64,000 nucleotides of DNA. Origin: Cololabis saira. Taxonomy: Eukaryota; Chordata; Actinopteri; Beloniformes; Belonidae. Shown piece after piece: positions 22,424-33,900 of this stretch (positions are counted from its first letter, which is position 1; each line of letters begins with the position of its first letter). A model generated the notes under the pieces. The model was not told the DNA's origin and made no database searches. It saw nothing but the letters and a program-made list of their open reading frames with translations. The position numbers and the translations under genes were made by a program. The stretch lies in the NCBI RefSeq assembly GCF_033807715.1, contig NC_084587.1:10014863-10078862 (forward strand). The letters run 5' to 3'.

Positions 22424-23069
22424 TAATTACCGGTAATCATAATCAAAGCACATGATTTGCACTGGAGCAAAAAAAGGTTGCACTAACACATAAATTAGTC
22501 TTCTTGTATATTATGTATTCAAAAAACATGCACAAATCCACAGCCAAGCTTTAAAAAACACACCAAAAACAAAATGTAAATCAAAATGATAGCAAGGAAT
22601 ATACTTACAGTATAAAGAGACTAAAATGAATCAACAATACTTGAGGAGTCATGAGAAATATAGATGCTCAAAGCTGAAATCGGGTATATGACAAAGAAAT
22701 TGAACAAAGTAAATTACATTTTAATACGTTATCATCTTGAAATCATCAGACATGTGATATTTAAAGTGGTTGTTGTGTTTTTTTAACCACAAAAATGTAA
22801 TAAATATTCTGATGGAAGGAAACAAAAAAAGGAAAACTAAGTGGCTTATTTCTTTTTGACTGTTACATTGCAAAGAAAAGAGTGCTGTAGTAACACTATA
22901 TGTTGTCTAGATGATGCTGTTGCGCCTCAAAACAGTTTGAATGTCATTCTTTCATATTTGGTATATTGCAGGCCAGAATAAAAATCGTTTATGATCAAAT
23001 AGTTGAGCTCTCTCTTTTCCTACTTTCCTGTCATTTAACTGTCAAATAAAGGCCATTCTTTCCCAAAAG
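22424..23069. other. Intergenic sequence without recognised features
   Basis: AT-rich, no exon signature and no bounded repeat seen. Confidence 0.4.
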
Positions 23070-23490
23070 TATTAAAAAAAATTAGTTAAAAGTAAATTGT
23101 CTGCAGGATCAAGGTCCGGCCAGAGTGGCAGGACATGTGAGGTGATCGCACTGATGGGTCCTTCATTACATTTGGGATTCACAGAGATATGAGGCACATT
23201 TACATACAACCCCAAATCTCTTTTTAACAGACATCTATAAACATCTGGAAACGGAGGATACTGAATTGAAGCTGCACTGCAGGCTGGACATCTCACGTGC
23301 CAGGCTGAAGCCGTGTTGTAATCATAGATATTAGGTTTAGCATTGTCTAGCTGAAAGATACAAGGCCCTTTTCTGAACACAACATTGTCTGTTTGGGAGA
23401 AAATGTTGCTCTGAAACCTATATTTACCAGCATCATTGTTCCCTTTCCAGATGTGGAGGCTGCACATTCATCCATTCAGCCCCATAAAAT
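23070..23490 (-). pseudogene. Decayed Tc1/mariner transposase C-terminal half
   Basis: On the minus strand CACATCTGGAAAGGGAACAA, CAGAGCAACATTTTCTCCC, CCTTGTATCTTTCAGCTAGA and CCAGCCTGCAGTGC run in the order found in Tc1-like transposases; translation gives GPCIFQLDNAKP, resembling the IFQ.DNAKPH segment around the second catalytic Asp. The downstream SPDLSPIEN block is destroyed. No inverted ends found. A different Tc1 lineage from the relic at 11.0-11.9 kb. Confidence 0.6.
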
Positions 23491-23579
23491 TAGAGATACA
23501 GGCTTTTGAATTTGTGGCTCCAAACAATAACAACATTAGTCTGGAGGACGGGACACCACGGTTTCTAGAAAGAATTTAA

Positions 23580-23735
23580 CATATTTAATCCGTCTGCAAG
23601 AAGGTTCCTGGTTCAACTCCTGGGCCCAGGAGGAGTTTTGCTGTGTGGAGTTTGCATGTTCTCCTCATGCTTGTGTGTTTTTTTCATTTACAGTCCAAAG
23701 ACATGTATATTAGTTTGACTGATGATACTAGGCTG
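23580..23735. repeat. Fragment of a common teleost dispersed repeat
   Basis: AAGAAGGTTCCTGGTTCAA, GAGTTTGCATGTTCTCC and CAGTCCAAAGACATG occur in this order; the same words in a related array are at 48.85-49.6 kb and, reversed, at about 43.9 kb. Class uncertain. Confidence 0.5.
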
Positions 23736-24353
23736 CCTGTGAGTGTGAATGGTTTTATTTGTAAACGGCGCTGCAGATTTCCAGTTGCATCCCTGAGCCC
23801 TTAAAGTGATCTTTTCATGACACGATCGTGTCATACGGCCTGAAGCTCCAGGGCATCTAACACTGATTCTGAGCCTCGTCCCATGCATACTATACTACTA
23901 TTATACTAATAGTAGTATTTACTGTAGATGACGAGATATTCACTGTGTTTGGAAACGTTGTTCTCAAATTCTTTAACAACTTGTAGATGCTTTTTTTCAG
24001 ACTGGTAAAACTGCGCATCTTTACTTCTTTTAAAAAAAATACCCAATCATGTCACTAACCAACTGTCAATGAATCTCATTTGTGCATGATGTAATCCAGG
24101 CTTTTCTCTTGAGTGTCATTCACTTTTCCTCTCTTGCTGGCATTAAATTAAAAATGAGCTAATACTTACCAAGAGCTTGTAAAACCTCTCTTTGACATGT
24201 TTCCTTTCTTCTGTTTGCGAATTGAATATGGGTTTATGAGATTTGCACATAATTACGCTCAGTTTTATTTACATTTTTCACTGCCGCACTTTAAGGTTAA
24301 GCTTCGACTTTGACTAATCTTCATATTTACCCCAAAATATACTCAGTAACAAG

Positions 24354-25806
24354 CAGAGGTGTCAGGTAACGAAGTACAAATACTTTGTTACCTTACTTAA
24401 GTAGAAATTTTGGTTATCTATACTTCACTGGAGTCATTATTTTTCAGGTGAATTTTTACTTTTACTCCTTACTGCTGCTGATCACATTTTACACTGCCAT
24501 CATACAGTCTGTTCTCTGCTCCTCCATCACTGTCTGGTTTGGATCGGCCACCAAACTGGACAGGCACAGACTGCAACGGACTATCAGGACTGCAGAGAAG
24601 ATAGTTGGGACTAACCTCCCATCTATCGACGACCTGTACCGGTCCAGGACCAGGAAACGGGCAGGTCGAATCTCTGCCGACCCCGCACACCCGGGACACT
24701 GCCTGTTCCAACTCCTCCCCTCTGGACGGCGCTACAGAGCTTTGTGCGCCAGGACTTCAAGACACAGGGACAGTTTCTTCCCGCAAGCGGTTGCTCTGAT
24801 GAACTCTCACAGATAACAAAGTCTCAGAGTAACCAATCACGTGCAATATAAAAATAAATCATCAAAATATAAATAAATCATCCAGCACCCCTCTTTAATA
24901 TTCATGTTGCCTCACTCTGCTGCACCTCTCACTTTTTTATTTCTTTTGTAAAAATTTTTAATTTTTTATCTTGTACTTTTGCATAATTCTTGTCTGTAGA
25001 AACTGTAAATAGGTCATAATTATTCTCACTACCTCAAACTGCTGCACCTTAAAATGTTTATAATTTTTGTACATAGAAATTCCACATTTGTCTATTGTTT
25101 ATTTGTTTATTGTTTACCCTTAAGACCATAGAGAGCGAAACTACCGGAGTCAAATTCCTTGTTGGACAATGTTCGAACCTGGCCAATAAAGATGATTCTG
25201 ATTCTGATTCTGATTACATTTTCACGCAATTATCTGTACTTTTTCCTCCTTACATTTTAAAAACAGCCTCGTTACTCTATTTCATTTCGGCCTTTAATAA
25301 AAACTATCTAGTTAAATTGCTTCATCCGGATAGAGTGAATTTGGTTGTGGTTGTTTCAGATGTTCTTGTCCAGTTTTGTTCTTACATCCGTTCCCTCAGA
25401 TTCCTGCAACTAAACTTGGATGTTCATTCCAATAAAGGTTAGGATAAATGATAACATGCCTCTGAAGTTTGACTTTTTGCACCATTACAATACTTATAAG
25501 CAACTAGTCATCATATCTCCTGCTCTCTGAAACATGTTAATGCTCAATAGTACACATATATGGTTCTTTAATATATTTGCATTATACTAAGATTCATTCA
25601 TTTTCAATGGCTTTTGTCCTTAATGGCTTTTTCCCCCTTACATAACTTTTACTTTTATACTTTAAGTAGTTTTGAAACCAGTACTTTTATACTTTTACTT
25701 GAGTAAAAAACTTGAGTTGATACTTCAACTTCTACAGGAGTATTTTTAAACTCTAGTATCTATACTTCTACCTGAGTAATGAATGTGAATACTTTTGACA
25801 CCTCTG
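24354..25806. mobile_element. hAT, CAGAGGTGTCA family, copy 3, split by a LINE
   Basis: Inverted orientation relative to copies 1 and 2. Flanked by GTAACAAG (24346-24353) and GTAACAAC (25807-25814), 7 of 8 identical. The element is interrupted at about 24472-25211 by a LINE fragment, after which hAT sequence resumes at TTACATTTTCACGCAATTAT. Confidence 0.88.
24472..25211 (+). mobile_element. L2-like LINE 3-prime end inserted in hAT copy 3
   Basis: Translation gives FYTAIIQSVLCSSITVWFGS, PSIDDLYRSR and PAHPGHCLFQLLPSGRRYRA, the C-terminal text of fish L2/jockey-group reverse transcriptases. The 3-prime UTR ends AATAAAGATGATTCTGATTC with (GATTCT)n. 5-prime truncated; borders share a short TTAC. 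The LINE is younger than the hAT copy. Confidence 0.8.
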
Positions 25807-25814
25807 GTAACAAC

Positions 25815-27566
25815 ATGAGATAGAATGAAATCCAGTCTTACTGTATATGACACATCTGCAATAAATCCTTCATTTACAAACCTTTATCTAAACTGTCAAC
25901 TAAATTAAATCAGTGCCAATAAACCCAGAGATACTGTGCTCATGCATGAGGCTTTTATAACTCGCCTGCTGCATTAATCTGCAGAAGTTTTCGGGTCAGA
26001 GACATGTGTTCCCCTCCTGTCACCCATACTTGTCCGATTGCATCTTCTCTGGAAAGTCAGAGCATCAGTTTGGCACAGACGGACTCTAAACCACCAGCAG
26101 CAGTTTTATAGGTCGTGATTTAGTCCACTGGTGTCCTGAAGTATTGACTGGTGGGCAGCTATATTAAGAAAATCAATAGATTGTTACAAAAAAAAAAAAA
26201 TCTCCAAAAATAGATTCACATTCATTCAGGTTATTTGGCACTGGGCACTTCCTGCACCCCCCACCTCTCCCCAGCCATCACCCCACGGGCTCAGGATAAA
26301 CCTTTTCCATGGACTCCAGTCTCTCTGCCGAGGACCTTCTCAACAGCAGCATGCATGCTGAGTGGACAGACACGTTTGTAGGCTGGACAAGCAATCTACA
26401 AAACTTTCTTTGGGTGGATAATTAGCAGAGTGCTTGGGTGGCGCAGGTGAAGGATTTGTGGCCGGACACCATGACAGCCGGATTGCAACACCACGACGGG
26501 GAGAGAGATTAAAGCAGCGCCAGGTAATCAAGGTCTGAAAGGCGTGTTCATCTTATCAAAGAGTCCCAGGTGATGTGAACGCTGGACATCACACTCTGTT
26601 CTGATGTCTCGTGACATTTCTGGACCATCAGTGTAGAGATATCTGAACCTGGAGCCCAGGTGAGCGCAGTATGGACTCACCGCGCCTTTCACAGGTGAGG
26701 ACCGAGACGTTTTCTGCCAATCCAAATACCGGTATTACAGCATGTTAGGTATCAAATCTGTGTGATAACATTAGAAGCTATTTTATTTTTTTCTATGCAT
26801 ATTTCCAAGGCAGGAATTCACTGTGACAGTATCTTATTAATTAGTTTTTTTCTTATTAATTTCATTGATTAATGACAGCAAACATTAGAATTTAATTTGG
26901 GAATAACTGGCTATGTACTTGTGACTTTTAATAAGTTTCCATCAACGTTTATATCTGTAGTATAGATGCATTATTGCAGACAACAAGCTTTAAATGGGTC
27001 ATACACAGAAGAGGACTAGTTATTATTATGTATTGTGACTTTCAAAATGTAAAAAAGAAATAAAGACAAAGTGCGATTAAATGATGTTTGCACCAATATA
27101 GGTCCAATACTGTTGTCACATTGATTTTGGTATTATTTTGGTCATCCTCTTGTGTGGATGGAATTTTACTGCGGCTGCAGCATGTGACGAGCCGATCAAT
27201 AACCGGGCATGTGAGCAGAGAAGTGTTACCCGCACATGTCCGTGTGTGTGATTGCTCTGTTAGTCGGTACATTTAGGAATTCACTTCTGTCCTTCGGAGC
27301 TTGATTAGAGGATATATACTGTTCTCTTCTCTGTGCATTAGTCATGTGCGGATCAATGCTGAAATATCTATATATACTTCCGATTCCAGATCTGTAGGCT
27401 CTAAAATCGATTTTCAAATAAACATATTGATACTTTTGATACTTCCGTCATTTGTGGTAATGTATATCATTAACAGGAATACGGTGGAAAGTAACTAAAC
27501 TATTCAGATTTTGTCTAAACGACACGCTGCTGGTAGGAACTACATTTTTCCATTTTCATTTTATAG
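25815..27566. other. Intergenic sequence upstream of slc34a2
   Basis: No coding exon recognised. A poly(A) run lies at about 26187-26199. GC-richer sequence at about 26240-26720 could hold 5-prime non-coding exons or regulatory DNA of slc34a2, but nothing in it is diagnostic. Confidence 0.3.
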
Positions 27567-28031
27567 TACCATATTTTCCGCACTATAAGGCGCACCTTCA
27601 ATGAATGACGTATTTTAAAACGTTTTCCATATATAAGGCGCACCGCATTATAAGGCGCTACAGTAGAAGCTGGGTTTACGTTCTGCATCCATTAGACCAA
27701 GAGTCGGCAACCCGCAGCTCCGGAGCCATATGCGGCTCTTTCATCCTTATACTGCGGCTCCGGGTGGCTTGGGAAAATAAATTACAAAACAAAAAAAAAT
27801 AAGTATTTAATTGAAGTGTATTTTATTTGTGTTAGTTCTTTAATATTTTAGTTCTAAATTGGAAGATTATTGTGATCTTGACATATTAGAATAAATATAT
27901 TTATATATATATATATAATATATATAATATATTTGATCCATATATAAGGCCCACCGGATTATAAGGCGCATGGTCAACTTTTGAAAAATTTAAGGCTTTT
28001 AGGTGCGCCTTATAGTGCGGAAAATACGGTA
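27567..28031. mobile_element. TA-flanked element, CCRTATTTTCCGCACTATAAG family, copy 1
   Basis: Ends CCATATTTTCCGCACTATAA and TTATAGTGCGGAAAATACGG, bordered by TA on both sides (27567-27568, 28030-28031). Inside, AAGAGTCGGCAACCCGCAGC then CTCCGGAGCCATATGCGGC looks like one end of a hAT-type element fixed in the interior. Second copy 31256-32032; a diverged relative at 36139-36652. Confidence 0.75.
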
Positions 28032-28845
28032 GTTCTTATTTTTGTTTATTATTCGCTTATTTATTTGAATGGTTTTATTATTTTACTTTATTTTACTTAC
28101 TGATCTTTTTTTAGTGATATAAACACCTTAAGCGTGAGCATAACTTGGCTATATTGTGAAGGAGGCCGCCACCTCAGTATACTTCTGACTTTAAAATAAA
28201 TAGCTAAATAAGTGACTGTGATGTCTTGTATTGTTAAGCTATCTAAAATACACAATTGTTTTATATTTACTGGGCACATTAAAAGTGTATTTGCACAATG
28301 TATCGGTATCAAATCAGTATCGCTGATACCAGCCTGAATTTGAATCATTATCAGATTGGAAAGTGAATAGTAGTATCAAACATCACTACTGTGCATCAAA
28401 TATAATCATTGCGTCATTCTCATCATCATTAAAGTTGGCTATCATCAGCCACGTGCTAGTGTGACGTCCATGGACGTTGCTGCACCCAAGTGGTCACATT
28501 TCAACAGAATGAGAAACGTTTTCTGCCTATAAGTCTGTTACGCCTCATTTTACGCAGTTTATTTCTACATAAATTTAATGCAAAAGTCACAACCTGTAAA
28601 TAAGGACAAGCCAGAGATTTGACTGTGCTGTGCTGGAGTGCAGACTGCAGTTATGGGAAAGAGAAAAAGAGAAGCATCAACTCTTTCATCAAAGCCTGGG
28701 GTTGATGGCAGACAAGCTCATCCCTCGATTAAATCAATTTAAAGTGATATAAAGTGTTGGCATTCGCTGTCACCTTAATTTAGGTGAAACTAAACACTAC
28801 TAAATACTTGTGTATATGTACTGTATTTTTATCTTTGTTTAGAAA
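28032..28845. other. Region just upstream of the slc34a2 start
   Basis: A TTTGTTTAG acceptor precedes the slc34a2 ATG by 3 bp, so at least one non-coding exon should lie upstream. An ATGGGAAAGAGAAAAAGAGA stretch near 28652 opens a short frame that stops within about 30 codons. The first exon was not located. Confidence 0.35.
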
Positions 28846-30796
28846 ATGGCCCCTCACAGCAAGAATTCGAAAGGCCATGATGGGAGTTATGGAGAGAAAA
28901 GCAAAGGTATTTCTTTGATTGCAAAGAATTCTGTTCATTTATTTGTAGAAAACGCTACGAATAAATGTACTATTTACACATAGAGCTGTTTGAGAAGGGC
29001 GGTTGATGGATTTAGGCTCTCGTTTGCTGCAGAGGTGAAGGCGAGTCCCGCTCACTCCACCATGGCTCTGGTTGAGTCGGAGGAAATCGACCCGTGGAAC
29101 CTGCCGGAGCTGAAGGACGACGGCGTCTCGTGGTCAGGTGAATGATCAGAGCCAGAATCAACCGCATTCGCCAGATTAGAATTGATGCATCAAAACTGTA
29201 TACAAGACTCCTTCAAATGTGCTTTTCTAACTAATTTCTGGGGGTTTTTTTCCAAGGAAAAACTAGATGGTTTCCACTTCTGTGCAATGTCACCCGCCTG
29301 TATTTATGTCCTTGTTTCCATTGTCTCAGATTTGGATACCAAAGGGAAGGTGCTGCGGGTGCTGCTGTCGGTGGGGAAGTTCATTTTTCTGCTGGGCCTC
29401 CTGTATATGTTCGTCTGTTCCCTCGACATCCTCAGCTCGGCTTTCCAACTTGTTGGAGGTGAACAACCCTTCTAGTCTGGATCCATTTGGAGATGAAATG
29501 TGTCATAAATTTGCAGAAAAAAAATAATAATTAAGCCTTTGCGTTGCAGTGAGCCAGTCTGAACCACGCTGGGTTGTCAGAGCTGATGAATACAAATGTT
29601 TAATATCTTTTTGTGGACATGTCCAGTCTTTTTTTGTCTTCCACAAAGCTGAGATGATTTATTGAAGTCTAAATGAACCATCTGAGACAGTTTTATCCTA
29701 AAAACCACCAGCATAACAGCACGCTAAGGTCCACTAATAAGATGCAGGAAGGTGTGAATGTGTGGGTGGAAGTAAATATGGGGAGGTTGGACACCTCTGC
29801 ATTGATCTGTGATGTCACAGAACTATACAAATCCGAAACCACGCGTTGAATGACACTTTTAGACTCAGGTGGTCCTAGAAATAAAGCTATAGGTCGTCAA
29901 TTATTCTCAAAATGTTTATGGTGGAAGTCACTTCAAACACCTGAATAGATAGATTTATTTATAGTACCCTTGGGTAAATTTGGTTCACAGTGAGTGCCTC
30001 CTCATACAATCTAAAACCATACACTCAACAACACAGGATAAGATAAAGTGACAACAGGGCTTTGGCTAAAAGAACAAAGAACAAGAAGGACGGCCCCAAG
30101 ATAAGAATCAAGATAAGTTAAAACATCAGTAGATAAAAACACTAAAATATTAAAACGAAGCAAAAGGATAAAAGGATAAGACGTCGTAGCGAGTCTCTTT
30201 TGAACACGCAGTGTTTGTCTTGTGAGATGTAGCGACACAAGGAGTAAAAAGAGATGCAAAAAGGTTTACAAAACTGCTCCCAACGCTCCCCGTGTCCAGG
30301 TAAAACAGCGGGGGACATCTTCCAGGAGGATTCGGTGCTGGCCAACCCTCTGGCCGGCCTCGTCATCGGCGTCCTGGTCACTCTGCTGGTGCAGAGCTCC
30401 TCCACGTCCTCCTCTATAGTCGTCAGCATGGTCTCCTCTGGGCGTGAGTACGGGCCTCAGTACCACACACTAGGAATGGGCGATATTTTACCGTTCACGA
30501 TAAACCATCAAAAAAATTCCCCACGATAAGAATTTGTCATCTCGCGGTAAAAATGATAAATTCCCATTGATGACGTTTTTGTGTAAAGCTGATTTATAGT
30601 TCTGCGTTAAATCCACGCACAACGTACGTAGGAAGGAAGGAAGGAAGGAAGGAAGGAAGGAAGGAAGGAAGGAAGGAAGGAAGGAAGGAAGGAAGGAAGG
30701 AAGGAAGGAAGGAAGGAAGGAAGGAAGGAAGGAAGGAAGGAAGGAAGGAAGGAAGGAAGGAAATGAGCCAGAAAGAAAGAAACAAAGGAATGAGCC

Positions 30797-30841
<45 letters not shown>

Positions 30842-30846
30842 TGAGC

Positions 30847-30932
<86 letters not shown>

Positions 30933-33900
30933 TGAGCCAGAAAGAAAGAAAGAAAAAAGGATCAATTCAATTTAATTGGTGTAGTTTAGTAGTATTTAGT
31001 ATCTTTTAGAGCAGTGTTTTGGGGGCTCCAAAGACTGAATGTGGTGATAGATTTATAGTTACAAAGGTGGAGTTGAATTGGTATTTTTTTAATCGTCATT
31101 TTTATCGTTATTGGGATAAATGCCAGAAATTATTGTGATATTTTTTTTACTCCATACCGCCCATCCCCACCACCCACACACGCACACACATTTAACCACA
31201 AACACGTGTGTCTGCAGCGGGGGGATCCTGAATGACATCTAATTCATTTTATATATACCATATTTTCCGCACTATAAGGCGCACCGCATTATAAGGCTCA
31301 CTAAATATATGGTAAAATACCGTACTATAGTGGCTGGGGTTGAGTTACGTATCTACCTGATGGAGCTGCGCTACAGGAAATGCTACAAAATCCTACAGCA
31401 AATGCAAAAAAAAAAAAAGAAGAAAAGTACCGTATTTCAAACTTTATTAAAGGAGCATGAGGCAGGATTGAGGCAGGATTTATGAAAAAAATTTGTATAC
31501 GTTTTAGGTTTTCTAGTAATAATGTCAGATGAAGCGTTCCAAACCAAAAAGAATGAGCCCTCTAGTGTATCTCTCCTTTGCCTTGAACAGGAATTTCCCG
31601 CGCTGTCCTGTGGATGTGACGTCACATGACGCTGCATGCACGTTCTCCCCGTTCTCCCGTGCCGGCTTCACTGTTGGCTGCAGTACCCCCGACGGCCGTC
31701 GTGGTGAAGGGTGGCGCTAGAGAGTCTCATTTCTTAAAAGGAGCCTCATGCTCCTTTAACAAAATAAAAACCAGCTTTGCTCCATCTCGTCAAAGTCGCC
31801 ATTATGCGAGTCAGCGTCGCTGCTGTTGTCTTGAACGTCTGTGACGATTCCTGACATTTTTAGCGCCATTACTTCGGCAACACCAACTACATTACCCACA
31901 ATCCCCCTGACTACAGTAACAGAAATTACCGTAATGATCACATATAAGGCGCACTGCAATATAAGGCGCACTGCCGGTTTTTGAGAAAATTAAAGGCTTT
32001 TAGGTGCGCCTTATAGTGCGGAAAATACGGTAGGCACCTTTCAGGTCACCCAAGGTTTACCTTACAAGTGATACAAACACACATTATATAAAATACAGTT
32101 AATACAAAAGCAAAAATACAATACAAAAAGCAGCAACAGACAGCATAAACAGAGTGCATAGACCAATAAATACAACTGTGTGCTTTGACAGTGCTGAAAG
32201 TCCCGGTGGCCGTTCCCGTCATCATGGGCACCAACATCGGCACCTCAGTGACCAACACGCTGGTTGCCATGACGCAGGCTGGGGACCGCAGCACCTTTCG
32301 CAGGTGACCATTTGGAGTTTGGCTCCAGGATTAATGATCTTTTATTGCTTTTGCATCTGTGACTGCTGCCGTTCCTGCTGCTCTGGACTGAACTGCACAG
32401 TTCGTACATCTGCGATCAGACTACTTACGTGTGGCTTCAGTCGTTTTATTCCTGAGCTTTTTATCCATCAGTTTGTCCTATTTACAGGACTGTCTCAGAA
32501 ATTAGAATATTGTGAGTTCTTTATTTTCTGTAATGCAATTAGAAAAACAAAAATGTCATACATTCTGGATTCATTACAAATCAACTGAAATATTGCAAGC
32601 CTTTTATTATTTTAATATTGCTGATTATGGTTTACAGTTTAAGATTAAGATTCCCAGAATATTAAAATTTTTTGAGATAGGATATTTGAGTTTTCTTAAG
32701 CTGTAAGCCATGATCAGCAATATTAAAATAATAAAAGGCTTGCAATATTTCACTTGATTTTGTAATGAATCCAGTATGTATGACATTTTTGTTTTTGTAA
32801 TTGCATTACAGAAAATCACAATATTCTAATTTTCTGAGACAGTCCTGTAACATCCTTGTTGTCTATCACCTCAGCGAGGATACACTTCCTGATTCTGATT
32901 CGAACAAGTGGCAGATGTGCTTTAAACTCAGCAAATATGAGATTATTGTAAAAGATAAGATTATTTTGTATTTACTATTCCATCTTTTTATATTTTTTTA
33001 TGTTTTACTACATCCCCAGGGCGTTTGCAGGGGCCACGGTGCACGACTTCTTCAACTGGCTGTCTGTGCTGGTGCTGCTGCCCTTGGAGGTCGCCACCGG
33101 TTATTTGTACGTGCTCACGAAGCTCATCATCGACTCATTTAACATCGAGAGTGGAGAACCCCCGGAGCTGTTAAATGTCATCACCGACCCCATCACCGAG
33201 GCCATCATAGAGGTAACGTGTCAGAGCACAGTTTTGTTTTTTAGTTAAGACTTGTCCAGTCAGTGGAGAGATACAAGTAAGGCCGCGTTCAGACTGCAGG
33301 CAAATATCCGATTTTTAGCCCATCCAGATTGAAACTGGATGACTCTTTTGAAGTCTGAACAGTCCCAAACCGCATGAGATCCGATTTTTGCAAACCAGAT
33401 GGAAACCACCTCCAGGAGGTAGTTTCATATCCGATCATTATCGCATTTGGGCAGATGCGTGTCAGTCTGAACAGCTCCAAACACTCAGATCGGATATGAC
33501 TGTCCCAGACGCTCCAAACCACCCGCCCATTTCCAGTTGTGGAGCTACTCATCCTTTCACAGAGAACATGTACAATCTCTGATGTCACGTCAAAAACTAT
33601 TATTTGTAGTTTAAGTGTTGCAAATTCACATTACAAATCATGTTTTAATAGCAGAAAAAAGACTGCATTTCCACGTACGGTACGGGTCGCCGCGTACCCT
33701 ACGCCGTAGGTCTGCGTTGGTGTAACGCGGAACCATAAATCAGCCTTCAGTCGCGCTGTGAGCCTGAACCTGCAGCCCGTCAGCTCATCAGGAGGAGAGG
33801 TTACAGAGCGGGGCTTCCAGTTGTTCATTGCTGGTTCGTTTTGTTAACTCTGAGCTTTGTTGGTTGGTTTGTTAGTTTGCTGGTGGTTTTGTTCTGAACA

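Noticed and set aside
26340..26725. Minus-strand frames upstream of slc34a2
   Set aside because: Short, no domain, no splice pattern; left as unassigned intergenic DNA.
30594..30975. Long frames rich in FLS, PSFL or KKER repeats on both strands (also at 16643-16892 and 48129-48605)
   Set aside because: They are translations of GGAA/GAAA/TTCC microsatellites inside hAT elements, open only because the repeats lack stops.
33000..33248. Plus-strand frame as a separate small gene
   Set aside because: It is slc34a2 exon 6 read into the following intron.
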